From: Clostridium sp. N3C
GTDB lineage: Bacteria; Bacillota; Clostridia; Clostridiales; Clostridiaceae
DNA length: 49,406 bases
Reading direction: 5' to 3'
Assembly (NCBI RefSeq): GCF_900095445.1
Contig: NZ_FMJL01000027.1
Span: 1 to 49,406, forward strand
Position 1 is the stretch's first letter. Each line of letters begins with the position of its first letter. The translations under genes were made by a program, and so were the position numbers. This document shows positions 25,149-33,268 of this stretch, in pieces. The notes below the pieces were generated by a model. It did not search any database, was not told the DNA's origin, and worked only from the letters and a program-made list of their open reading frames with translations.

Positions 25149-26738
25149 GAGGATTTGAAAAGAGAAATAGAGAGAAGAAGAACCTTTGCCATAATATCTC
25201 ACCCCGATGCTGGTAAGACAACACTTACAGAAAAGTTCCTTTTGTATGGAGGAGCTATAAGATTGGCTGGTTCTGTTAAGGCACGAAAAGCGTCAAGACA
25301 TGCGGTTTCTGACTGGATGGAAATAGAAAAGCAAAGAGGTATATCTGTAACTTCATCAGTTATGCAGTTTAACTATGATGGCTATTGCATAAATATATTA
25401 GATACACCAGGACACCAAGATTTTAGTGAAGATACTTATAGAACTTTAATGGCAGCAGATAGTGCTGTAATGGTTATAGATGCAGCTAAAGGTGTGGAGG
25501 AGCAAACTAAAAAGCTGTTCCATGTTTGTAGCTTAAGAGGAATACCGGTATTTACCTTCATTAATAAGATGGATAGAGAAAGTAGAGATCCTTTTGAGTT
25601 GCTAGAGGAAATTGAAAATGTTCTAGGAATTAAATCTTATCCAATGAATTGGCCAATCGGTTCCGGTTCAAACTTTAGAGGAGTCTTTGAAAGACAGGAA
25701 AATACTATTCAAGTTTTCGATGGTGGAAATCATGGTCAAGTAGCCGTTGAATCTGTAAAAGGTAATGTAGAGGACGAAGTATTTAAGGATTTGTTAGGAG
25801 AAGAACTTCACAATAAGCTTATGGAAGATATTGAGTTATTAGATATAGCTGGTGATGAATTTGATCTAGAAAAGGTATCTGTTGGAGAATTGACACCTGT
25901 ATTTTTTGGTAGTGCTTTAACTAATTTTGGTGTAGAACCATTTTTACGTCACTTCTTAAAGATGACTAAGCCACCTTTGCCAAGGAAGACTTCTGAAGGT
26001 GAGATTGATGTATTTAGCGATAAGTTTTCTGCTTTTGTCTTTAAAATACAGGCAAATATGAATCCTGCTCATAGAGACAGAATCGCTTTTATGAGAATCT
26101 GTTCTGGAAAGTTTAGAAAGGGTATGGAAGTTAATCATATTCAAGGTGGTAATAAAATAAGATTGACTCAACCACAGCAATTTATGGCTCAAGATAGAGA
26201 AGTAGTAGAAGAAGCCTATGCAGGGGATATTATTGGTGTATTTGATCCGGGGATCTTTAGTATTGGAGATACTTTGACAGAAGGAGAAAAATTTAAGTTT
26301 GAAGGTATACCAACCTTTGCCCCAGAGCATTTTGCAAGAGTAAGGCCGGTAGATACTATGAAAAGAAAACAATTTGTTAAAGGGATAACTCAAATATCAC
26401 AAGAAGGAGCTATCCAGGTTTTCAAAGAATTGTTCATAGGAATGGAAGAAGTTATCGTAGGAGTGGTAGGTATACTTCAATTGGAAGTATTGGAATATAG
26501 ATTAAAACACGAATATGGTGTGGATATAAGAATAGATAGACTACCCTATAGATACATTAGATGGATTGAAAATGAAGATATTGATATGGACACTTTGAAT
26601 ATCACCAGCGATACTAAAAAGGTAACTGATTTAAAAGACAGAAATCTATTAATATTCCAGAATGAATGGGGTATAAATTGGGTGTTAGAACATAATAAAG
26701 GAATTATATTATCTGACGTAGGTAAAAATAATGACTAG
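25146..26738 (+). CDS. prfC: Peptide chain release factor 3
   Basis: A translational GTPase that removes RF1/RF2 from the ribosome after peptide release. The 530 residues include G1 SHPDAGKTTLTE, switch I region RGISVTSS, G3 DTPGHQDFSEDTYR and G4 NKMDR, followed by EF-Tu-like domain 2 and the RF3-specific C-terminal domain (PVDTMKRKQFVKG; GVVGILQLEVLEYRLKHEYG). The start is GTG at 25146 with AGAGGAG seven bases upstream. The leader is a tandem duplication containing a short ORF. It has its own terminator and is not in an operon. Confidence 0.96.
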   Translation: MEDLKREIERRRTFAIISHPDAGKTTLTEKFLLYGGAIRLAGSVKARKASRHAVSDWMEIEKQRGISVTSSVMQFNYDGYCINILDTPGHQDFSEDTYRTLMAADSAVMVIDAAKGVEEQTKKLFHVCSLRGIPVFTFINKMDRESRDPFELLEEIENVLGIKSYPMNWPIGSGSNFRGVFERQENTIQVFDGGNHGQVAVESVKGNVEDEVFKDLLGEELHNKLMEDIELLDIAGDEFDLEKVSVGELTPVFFGSALTNFGVEPFLRHFLKMTKPPLPRKTSEGEIDVFSDKFSAFVFKIQANMNPAHRDRIAFMRICSGKFRKGMEVNHIQGGNKIRLTQPQQFMAQDREVVEEAYAGDIIGVFDPGIFSIGDTLTEGEKFKFEGIPTFAPEHFARVRPVDTMKRKQFVKGITQISQEGAIQVFKELFIGMEEVIVGVVGILQLEVLEYRLKHEYGVDIRIDRLPYRYIRWIENEDIDMDTLNITSDTKKVTDLKDRNLLIFQNEWGINWVLEHNKGIILSDVGKNND

Positions 26739-26747
26739 TATTAATTT

Positions 26748-26784
26748 AGGCTTTTCCCATTGAATTTAGGAAAAGCCTTTTTTA
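26748..26784 (+). terminator. Terminator after prfC
   Basis: AGGCTTTTCC (26748-26757) pairs with GGAAAAGCCT (26769-26778), followed by a T-run. Confidence 0.9.
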
Positions 26785-26835
26785 AATTATATGTTCCTGT
26801 AATTAATTATTATTTATTAATATAGTTAAAAAACA

Positions 26836-26991
26836 CTATTTAGATTTGTTCCGTCCAAATATAACATCCACTATGAAAATTACTGCAGCTACTACTAATA
26901 GTATGTTGATTAAAGAACCGCCAATTTTGAATAATAAACCAAGCAACCAAAAAAATACTACAAAGCCACCTATCCATCTTAGTATGGTCAT
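26836..26991 (-). CDS. Small membrane protein, lmo0937-like
   Basis: A 51-residue protein with two closely spaced hydrophobic segments (about residues 5-22 and 25-43) and a short basic tail ending NKSK. The WIGGFVVFFWLLGLLFK start and VDVIFGR end resemble the lmo0937 (DUF5670) family of tiny membrane proteins, whose role is unknown. The ATG at 26991 is chosen because GAGGAGG lies seven bases before it; ten further codons are open upstream but cover that site. No partner gene is evident. Confidence 0.75.
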   Translation of the reverse strand: MTILRWIGGFVVFFWLLGLLFKIGGSLINILLVVAAVIFIVDVIFGRNKSK

Positions 26992-27086
26992 GTTTTTTCC
27001 TCCTCGTATTTTCTTTTGCAAATAATTGTTAAATCAACCTTAACTACTAATAGTATTAGCAGATGAAAGTAAAATATTAATTTTTT

Positions 27087-27118
27087 CAAAATTAAAAAGA
27101 GAGGTATACAAACCTCTC
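27087..27118 (-). terminator. Terminator after the 55-residue Cys-rich gene
   Basis: On the minus strand GAGAGGT (27118-27112) and ACCTCTC (27105-27099) form a 7-bp stem with a 6-nt loop followed by TTTTTAATTTT. Confidence 0.85.
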
Positions 27119-27127
27119 GGAAAATTC

Positions 27128-27295
27128 TTAGAATCTTCTTTCTCTGTTATTTCTTGCAGCTTTTCTAGCTTTTCTGCATTCAGGGCATCTAACAGGATCA
27201 TTTTCAAAACCCTTTTCTTTGTAAAAAGCCTGTTCTCCTTCTGTGAATACGAATTCCTTTCCGCAATCTTTGCAAATAATGTTTTTGTCAGCCAT
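27128..27295 (-). CDS. Small zinc-ribbon protein
   Basis: A 55-residue cytoplasmic protein starting MADKNIIC, with two Cys pairs (Cys8-x2-Cys11 and Cys37-x2-Cys40) forming a likely zinc ribbon and a strongly basic tail (RKARKAARNNRERRF). This matches the short clostridial 'probable zinc-binding domain' proteins, some of which are fused to other modules. The function is unknown; the basic tail suggests nucleic-acid or ribosome contact (inference). AGGAGG lies six to seven bases before the ATG at 27295, and a hairpin terminator follows. Confidence 0.85.
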   Translation of the reverse strand: MADKNIICKDCGKEFVFTEGEQAFYKEKGFENDPVRCPECRKARKAARNNRERRF

Positions 27296-27427
27296 GATTA
27301 TACCTCCTAAAATAGGGACAATAATACTTGGACTAAATACATTCCCTAATTTTAAGGAAGTATAGTCTAAATAAATTTTCCCAATAAATATCTTACGTTA
27401 TCATTATAACAAAATAATATTAAAAAT

Positions 27428-28507
27428 TCAAGATTTAAGCAGATATCTTTTTTTAAGTTTATATATAGTAAGAGTGATAAAGGGCATAACTACAAAGATT
27501 ATAAAACTTATATTTCCATATAAATGCAGTACTACATCTAAATATTTAGATTCGTTAGATATCATTATGGATACAACAGTTACAATAAAGGTAACAAAAT
27601 AAACAATAATGTTTCCATCTATGTGAAAAGCTTTTATAAGTTCTCTAAGAGCAAAAAAGCTAATTATGTATTTAACAAACCAGCCTCCAACGATTTGGAA
27701 AAGTACAAATAATTCTCCGCTTTCTAAAAAACCTAAAAGAGTTATTTCTTGGATTTGAATTAGTTTTGGAAAAAGTAAATTGGAGGCTCTTATAGGACCA
27801 AAGGTTGCAATAGTGCTTATAGAAGAAACTATATGCATTTGAATAACGAAAAGAAATCCTATAAATGAATATTTAGTTAGTTTATTTTTATCATGTACAT
27901 ATTTATAAAAGGGGAAAACTAAAAATAAGCTTCCGTAAAAGCCCAAAGATAAAATAATTGCATCGATGAATTTTATATTAAGGTTATCCGCCATAATTGG
28001 TAATAGGTGACGATAATCTTTGTAAGGAGCTGTTAGTGCAACTAAAATTATACCGGATAAGATTGCACCACATATAACTAAAATGGTAACAACAGCCAAA
28101 GGGGGAAGCCCTTTTTTTACTGTATAGATAGCTGGTATAGTAAAAAATATAATAAGATACCAGGATGGTGTTTCTATAAAGAGATTTGAATGCATTGAAA
28201 CGGCCTCTATGGTAGCGCACTCAATCAAGGTTAATATAATTTCTATCATTGTAACACATAAAAATAGATTTCCTAATATATTTCCTAAGGCTTCTCTATA
28301 GATTTGAGCAATATTGAAACTGTTTGTCCTTTGCATGATTTTTGTGATGTAAATTAGATAAAAGGTAGCAATAATTGATGCTATTGCGATTGCTATCCAA
28401 ACATCACGGCCTGCTAGGGATAGGAGAACAGAGATATTAGTTTTTATTGATATTATGGTAATTCCCCAAATAATAAACATTATATGTCTTGAATTTAATC
28501 TATCCAT
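27428..28507 (-). CDS. gerKB: Spore germination permease subunit GerB type
   Basis: A 359-residue inner spore-membrane protein of the amino-acid permease-like GerB family, with about ten hydrophobic segments and the conserved opening SRHIMFIIWG. In germinant receptors the B subunit binds the germinant. It is transcribed away from the A and C subunit genes across a 126-bp gap. In Clostridium perfringens gerKB is likewise divergent from gerKA-gerKC, and I use the gerK name on that basis. The start is ATG 28507 with GAGG seven bases before it. Expression is presumably in the forespore. Confidence 0.9.
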   Translation of the reverse strand: MDRLNSRHIMFIIWGITIISIKTNISVLLSLAGRDVWIAIAIASIIATFYLIYITKIMQRTNSFNIAQIYREALGNILGNLFLCVTMIEIILTLIECATIEAVSMHSNLFIETPSWYLIIFFTIPAIYTVKKGLPPLAVVTILVICGAILSGIILVALTAPYKDYRHLLPIMADNLNIKFIDAIILSLGFYGSLFLVFPFYKYVHDKNKLTKYSFIGFLFVIQMHIVSSISTIATFGPIRASNLLFPKLIQIQEITLLGFLESGELFVLFQIVGGWFVKYIISFFALRELIKAFHIDGNIIVYFVTFIVTVVSIMISNESKYLDVVLHLYGNISFIIFVVMPFITLTIYKLKKRYLLKS

Positions 28508-28565
28508 ATAGATTCCTCACTTTGAAAATTATGATCATTCCTTAATTTATTATTAGCAAAGTTAA

Positions 28566-28594
28566 GAATATTAAACCATAAAGAAAGAATAATA
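28566..28594 (+). promoter_or_regulatory. Possible sigma-G promoter for gerKA
   Basis: GAATA at 28566-28570, a 17-base spacer and AATAATA at 28588-28594 loosely fit the forespore sigma-G pattern (TGAATA / CATACTA). The expectation comes from the germination genes it precedes. The match is partial. Confidence 0.25.
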
Positions 28595-28633
28595 AAAGTA
28601 AGGGCTGAAAAGGAAAGCAAAGGGGTGAGGAAT

Positions 28634-30031
28634 ATGGAGAATTTTTTAAATGATATCGAAAATCAATTTAGTGATAGTTTTGATGTAAAATATCGAACTA
28701 TTAATGTTTCAAACCTAAAAGCTCATCTAATATATATTGACAATATATGTGACTCAAAATATATAAGTGAGTTCATTATACAGCCCTTAATTGATTGTAA
28801 CAGGATTATAGACTCTGTAGATACATTGATAGAAGGGGTTTTACATTCTAATAATGTTGGTGTAGTGTCAAACTCTGAAGAAGCAATTATGCAGATATTA
28901 AGAGGTTGCGTAGTTATTGTAATAGATACCTTTGAAAAAGCTATTTTTTGTGAAGCTAAAAATGTTGCTAAAAGGAATGTAGCTATACCTCAAACAGAGG
29001 CAGTTTTAAAAGGACCAAGAGAAGGGTTTAATGATAATATTGTTGACAATATTTCTCTCCTTAGGCGAAGGATTAATAATCAAAATTTAAAGTTTGAAAG
29101 TTCTGTTATGGGGGAAAAAAGCAATACTACTGTAGTGTTAGCTTATATTAAGGATACTGTAGATGAGAAGGTTTTAAATTATGTAAAAGAGAGAATTGAT
29201 AGTGTGAAATATGATTATATTATGGACACTAATTATATTGAATCGGTTTTAAAGGAAAAGAACACACTTTTTGATGTAATTGGTCATAGTGAAAAACCAG
29301 ATAAAGTAGCTTCCCAATTATTAGAGGGAAAAGTAGCTATACTGGTAGAAGGATCCCCTAATGTAGCAACGGTTCCATATTTTTTTATTGAGAACTTTCA
29401 AACTGGCGATGATTATTATATAAATAGGTATTATGCTAATTTTTCAAGAGGTATTAGATGGATAGCTTTCATCATAGCTATCTTTTTATCAGCTATATAT
29501 ATAGCTGTAACTACTTATCATTTTTCTTTAATACCAATTGTATTTGTTTTTAGATTAGCAGTTTCAAGATCTGGTGTGCCATTTCCTACCTTTTTAGAAG
29601 TACTTTTAATGTTTCTATTTTTTCAACTTATAAAGGAAGCGGGTATAAGATTGCCTCAACCTATAGGTCAGGCCATGAGCATTGTTGGCGCTTTAATTTT
29701 AGGAGATGCTGCTGTAGGAGCTGGCATTACTTCTCAGAGTACAGTATTAATAGTGGCCTTATCTTCTATTTGTTATTTTTTAATACCTAAATTATATGGG
29801 GGAATAACTTTATGGTCTTTACTTTTAATTTTCTTTGCTAGCTGCAATGGATTGCCAGGATTTTATGTGGGCTTTTTTATGCTGATAACACATTTAAGTA
29901 GTTTAAAAACCTGTCAATATCCTTATCTACATCCCTTGCTTAGCTATAAAAAATTAAAATTAAAGGATACGATTTATAGAAAGAAATTATCGACTATATC
30001 CAGAGGATTGTTAAAAAGGAAGGATAATTAA
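28634..30031 (+). CDS. gerKA: Spore germination receptor A subunit
   Basis: About 465 residues of the GerA family. The soluble N-terminal half (residues 1-270) carries the SVMGEKSNTTV and LLEGKVAILVEGSPNVATVP signatures. The C-terminal half carries about five membrane segments, with RLPQPIGQAMSIVGALILGDAAV between them. A subunits pair with B and C to form the inner spore-membrane germinant receptor. The ATG at 28634 is preferred, with AGGGG at 28621-28625; a GTG three codons upstream is possible. Its stop overlaps the start of the C subunit gene, so A and C are translationally coupled. Confidence 0.92.
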   Translation: MENFLNDIENQFSDSFDVKYRTINVSNLKAHLIYIDNICDSKYISEFIIQPLIDCNRIIDSVDTLIEGVLHSNNVGVVSNSEEAIMQILRGCVVIVIDTFEKAIFCEAKNVAKRNVAIPQTEAVLKGPREGFNDNIVDNISLLRRRINNQNLKFESSVMGEKSNTTVVLAYIKDTVDEKVLNYVKERIDSVKYDYIMDTNYIESVLKEKNTLFDVIGHSEKPDKVASQLLEGKVAILVEGSPNVATVPYFFIENFQTGDDYYINRYYANFSRGIRWIAFIIAIFLSAIYIAVTTYHFSLIPIVFVFRLAVSRSGVPFPTFLEVLLMFLFFQLIKEAGIRLPQPIGQAMSIVGALILGDAAVGAGITSQSTVLIVALSSICYFLIPKLYGGITLWSLLLIFFASCNGLPGFYVGFFMLITHLSSLKTCQYPYLHPLLSYKKLKLKDTIYRKKLSTISRGLLKRKDN

Positions 30032-31140
30032 TGAAATTTAGATTAATAGCTATAATTTTGGTGATTATTTTTACTTTTACAGGATGTTTTAGTTATCGAG
30101 ATATAAATAGGGTACTTTTTGATTTAGCAATATTAATTGATATAGACGACAATGGTAATATAATTCTATATACAGAATGTTTTAAAGCCTTTAAAGGAGT
30201 TTCGCAAGGGATAGAACAAGGAGTAAGAATTGTAAATAGGGTAGAAGGCAAAACTATCTTTGAAGCTGTAAGAAATTCAAATTTGGATTCTGGTTACAAG
30301 CATAATTATACTCAAAATAAAGCTATTATTTTTACAGAAAGAGCAGCACGAAGGGGCTTAAAGGATGTATTAGATTTTTTGGATAGGGATCAACAATTTT
30401 TAATAAGATCCTATGTGTTTGTGTATATGGGCGATGTAGACCAATTAATTCATATAAATATTAAAGATGAGGAGTATGTGGGAACTTATCTGTATAGTTT
30501 AATACAAAATATAGGTACAGCTTCTAGAGCAGTAATAGTAAATTTAAATGAGTTTTTAAACCGTAGATATATGCTAAGTTCCACAGAGGTAGTATCAGTA
30601 TTAAGAGTTAAAGAGAAGGCTGTAATGGATAGAATTCAATTAGATGGTGGAGCAGTAATTCAAAATGATAGAATGGTAGATTATATTCCAATAGAACAAA
30701 GTCAAGCCTATAACTTTTTAAGAAATGAAGTTGATAGTGGAACTTTGGAGGTCACCAATCCTTCCTACCAAGATGGGTATGTAACTTTGGAAATAGTAAA
30801 AAGTAGAACAAAAACTCGTATAAAATATGATGGCAGAAAAATAAAACTCTATAAGTTTATAAAGGTTAACACAAGCATAGGAGAAGCTCAGTATAAATTT
30901 GAAATGACCGAGGACGTTATTAAAAAAATAGAAGAGGAAGCGGAGAGAAATATTAAAAAGTATTGCAAGGAACTATTTGAAGAGTATAAGATGAAAAAAA
31001 TTGATATTTTTGAAATTGCAGATGAACTACATAGATACTATCCAAAGGTAAAGATTGAAAATCCTATTGAAATCACAGAATTAAATATAGTTGTAGATGT
31101 TAATGTAGAAGGAAGTAGTAAGAAGCTGGATTTTCGCTAA
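30031..31140 (+). CDS. gerKC: Germination receptor lipoprotein, GerC type
   Basis: A 369-residue lipoprotein of the Ger(x)C family. Residues 1-19 are a lipoprotein signal peptide ending in the lipobox FTGC (Cys19), followed by SYRDINR, a variant of the usual W-D-x-R-E-I-N opening. The rest is the GerC domain, ending in IEITELNIVVDVNVE. Diacylglycerol would be attached by Lgt, whose gene is also in this window. Start and preceding stop overlap in the ATGA-like junction at 30031. It is the last gene of the gerKA-gerKC unit and is followed by a terminator. Confidence 0.9.
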   Translation: MKFRLIAIILVIIFTFTGCFSYRDINRVLFDLAILIDIDDNGNIILYTECFKAFKGVSQGIEQGVRIVNRVEGKTIFEAVRNSNLDSGYKHNYTQNKAIIFTERAARRGLKDVLDFLDRDQQFLIRSYVFVYMGDVDQLIHINIKDEEYVGTYLYSLIQNIGTASRAVIVNLNEFLNRRYMLSSTEVVSVLRVKEKAVMDRIQLDGGAVIQNDRMVDYIPIEQSQAYNFLRNEVDSGTLEVTNPSYQDGYVTLEIVKSRTKTRIKYDGRKIKLYKFIKVNTSIGEAQYKFEMTEDVIKKIEEEAERNIKKYCKELFEEYKMKKIDIFEIADELHRYYPKVKIENPIEITELNIVVDVNVEGSSKKLDFR

Positions 31141-31164
31141 TTAATTTTTTCAATATTTATATTT

Positions 31165-31186
31165 AGCCACTTAAGTGGCTTTTTTG
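31165..31186 (+). terminator. Terminator after gerKC
   Basis: AGCCACTT directly abuts AAGTGGCT, a 16-base perfect palindrome, followed by TTTTTG. The same stem sequence in the opposite order is used at 37710-37729. Confidence 0.8.
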
Positions 31187-31348
31187 TTTGTCATTTATAG
31201 ACATAACATACTATAATATAATATAAGCATAAGATATATTAAGCTTCAATTGTAAATTTATAAGCAATGAAAATCTATTAAAATTCCATAGGTTGATTAC
31301 TTATAAATTAGGCTTGTTTAAGGATATCTACAGTGAAGGGGTAAGAAA

Positions 31349-32503
31349 ATGGATGTAAAGAAGCTCATGAATCTAATTAAAAAAAATGAGGGCCGCAAAT
31401 TGGATTTTAAATTAAGGCTTGATATAGATTCAGAATCTGGTAAAAAGGAATTTGTTAAGGATGTATGTGCTATAGCTAATTCGAGAGGAGGAAGAGGTTA
31501 TATAATAGTTGGGGTAGAGGACAAGACCCATAATATAGTAGGAGTAGATATATCAAGTTTCCCAACAGAAGAGCAATTGCAGCAAGTTGTTAGTTCTCGT
31601 TGTGAACCTCCAATACCTATTGTAGTAGAAACAGTATACTTAGAAGGAAAGCAAGTTGTAGTTATAACTATCTTAAATGGAGAACAAAGACCATATCAAG
31701 TAAGAGAGCATGGATCTTTTTATATAAGACGTGGTTCTACCACCGACACTATGAGAAAGCAAGAAATAGTTTCCGCCCTACAAGAAGGACTTAACTTGAA
31801 TGTGGAAACCTGTCCTATAATAAGAAGCTCAACTAAGAGTTTAAATATAAGCTTAGTTGATAGATACTTCAAATCTAAAGGAGTAGAATGTAACGATGAA
31901 AATCGTGATTTTTTAATGGAAAGTGCATCTATTACTATTAAAGAAAAGGAATCTTATAAGACTGTAGTCACTTTAGGTGGATTATTAGTTTTTTCTGATA
32001 TTAATAGTATATATATACCTCATAATATGGTTAGAATTGTGAATAACGTAAATCTAAGCAAGCCTACTATATCTATAGTACAAGGAAACTTGATGAGTAT
32101 TATAGACAAATGTGAAAAGTTAATAAAAGAAATTTTGCCAGCTAGTTATCCCAGTAACGCAATTTTAGAAGGAATAAAAAATGCTGTATTATATAGAGAC
32201 TATACTGCTTTTTATGGAGTTATAGAGGTATATCTTGGCTATAATAGCGTTACTGTAGTAAGCCCTGGTAATCTAATAAAAGATCAGATAAATCCAATGT
32301 ACTCCGGCGAGTATTTTAAGAGAAATATGTGGATTTATGAAAAGATGATAACTTTAGATGAAAAAAATAGATTCTTACAAGGTGGCCATGGATTCAAAAT
32401 AATGAAAAAGGCTTTTAAAAATTATGGAAGAGTTAAATTTGTTAATTCTTATGAATTAAATAGCTTTAAAGTAATATATCCAGGAGTGAAATTATTTGAA
32501 TAA
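31349..32503 (+). CDS. AlbA_2 (Schlafen-type) domain protein
   Basis: A 384-residue cytoplasmic protein. Residues about 12-125 form an AlbA_2/divergent AAA-4 domain: EGRKLDFKL, IANSRGGRGYIIVGVED, and FYIRRGSTTDTM. Residues about 200-380 carry the partner region with LKG-type features (ILEGIKNAVLYRDYT; VVSPGNL; GGHGFKIM) resembling a reduced GHKL-like ATP-binding lobe. Proteins with this layout are often annotated as ATP-binding or transcriptional regulators; their biochemical role is not established. AAGGGG lies upstream of the ATG. A 10-bp inverted repeat (31255-31264 with 31310-31319) lies in its leader. The next gene, a small P-loop protein, is 129 bases downstream. Confidence 0.8.
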   Translation: MDVKKLMNLIKKNEGRKLDFKLRLDIDSESGKKEFVKDVCAIANSRGGRGYIIVGVEDKTHNIVGVDISSFPTEEQLQQVVSSRCEPPIPIVVETVYLEGKQVVVITILNGEQRPYQVREHGSFYIRRGSTTDTMRKQEIVSALQEGLNLNVETCPIIRSSTKSLNISLVDRYFKSKGVECNDENRDFLMESASITIKEKESYKTVVTLGGLLVFSDINSIYIPHNMVRIVNNVNLSKPTISIVQGNLMSIIDKCEKLIKEILPASYPSNAILEGIKNAVLYRDYTAFYGVIEVYLGYNSVTVVSPGNLIKDQINPMYSGEYFKRNMWIYEKMITLDEKNRFLQGGHGFKIMKKAFKNYGRVKFVNSYELNSFKVIYPGVKLFE

Positions 32504-32632
32504 AAAAGTAATTGTTAACAATATGAAAACATCTACACAAAAAGTAGTTTAGTCATTGAATGAATTTTCAGAATATTATATAATTTATATATATATTTAT
32601 AAATACCTAAAAATTTTAAAGGGGTGTTTATC

Positions 32633-33043
32633 ATGATTCAAGTATTTTGTGGTAAAAGAGGTTCTGGAAAATCAAAAAATCTCATCGCAATGGCAAACGA
32701 ATGTGTAAACAATATTAAGGGAAATGTGGTATACGTTGACGATGACAAAAGACCAATGCTTGAATTGGATAGAAGAATAAGATTTATTTCAACAGATGAT
32801 TTCAACTTAACAAACTGTCATAACATCTATGGATTTTTGTGCGGCATGCTTTCTCAGGATTACGATATAGAAGCCATTTTTATTGATGGACTGTTTAATA
32901 TTGTTTCCGGTAATTCTAGTGATGCTGCACATTTATTTTTTGAACTAGAAAAGTTAATGGAAAAATTTGATTTAAGGATTTATATCAATATAAACAATGA
33001 ATGTGACGAGGTACCTGAGTTTATTAAAAAGTATGCTGCTTAA
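32633..33043 (+). CDS. Small P-loop NTPase-like protein
   Basis: A 136-residue protein with an N-terminal Walker A, GKRGSGKSK (residues 6-14), and a hydrophobic-Asp strand AIFIDGL that could be Walker B. It is too short for a complete helicase or ABC domain. I cannot assign a function; similar clostridial proteins have been labelled loosely as PilT-like, which the sequence does not support. The ATG at 32633 is chosen for its AAAGGGG site at 32618-32624. It is followed by hairpins before tyrS. Whether it works with the preceding AlbA_2 protein is open. Confidence 0.7.
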   Translation: MIQVFCGKRGSGKSKNLIAMANECVNNIKGNVVYVDDDKRPMLELDRRIRFISTDDFNLTNCHNIYGFLCGMLSQDYDIEAIFIDGLFNIVSGNSSDAAHLFFELEKLMEKFDLRIYININNECDEVPEFIKKYAA

Positions 33044-33073
33044 ATAATATATGAGTTTGAAAATAAATGGGTG

Positions 33074-33105
33074 AATAGGTTTTATCAGCTTTTATCAAAC
33101 CTATT
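33074..33105 (+). repeat. Hairpin before the terminator upstream of tyrS
   Basis: AATAGGTTT (33074-33082) pairs with AAACCTATT (33097-33105), with a 14-nt loop. There is no T-run directly after it. It may be part of the small P-loop gene's 3' end. Confidence 0.5.
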
Positions 33106-33121
33106 AGAAAGACCCTTAAGT

Positions 33122-33170
33122 AATAAAAGTGCTAAAGAGATTGCTTTTTAAGCTCTTTAGCATTTTTATT
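33122..33170 (+). terminator. Terminator upstream of tyrS
   Basis: An 18-bp stem (33122-33139 with 33153-33170, one mismatch) with a 13-nt loop and T-rich right arm. It ends the upstream transcript, or could attenuate tyrS if the promoter lies further upstream. Confidence 0.8.
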
Positions 33171-33268
33171 ATTGATAAATTCATGCATAAATGTTGATAA
33201 TTCGTAATTTAAAATATATACTATAAATGTTGCTTATATAATTTTTGAAAGTGAACGGAGGGAAAAGT

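Noticed and set aside
25956..26393. Open frame antisense to prfC
   Set aside because: It is fully inside the conserved prfC coding region with no own start signal.
32633..33043. PilT/type IV pilus ATPase
   Set aside because: The protein is only 136 residues and lacks the Asp and His boxes of secretion ATPases; only a Walker A is clear.
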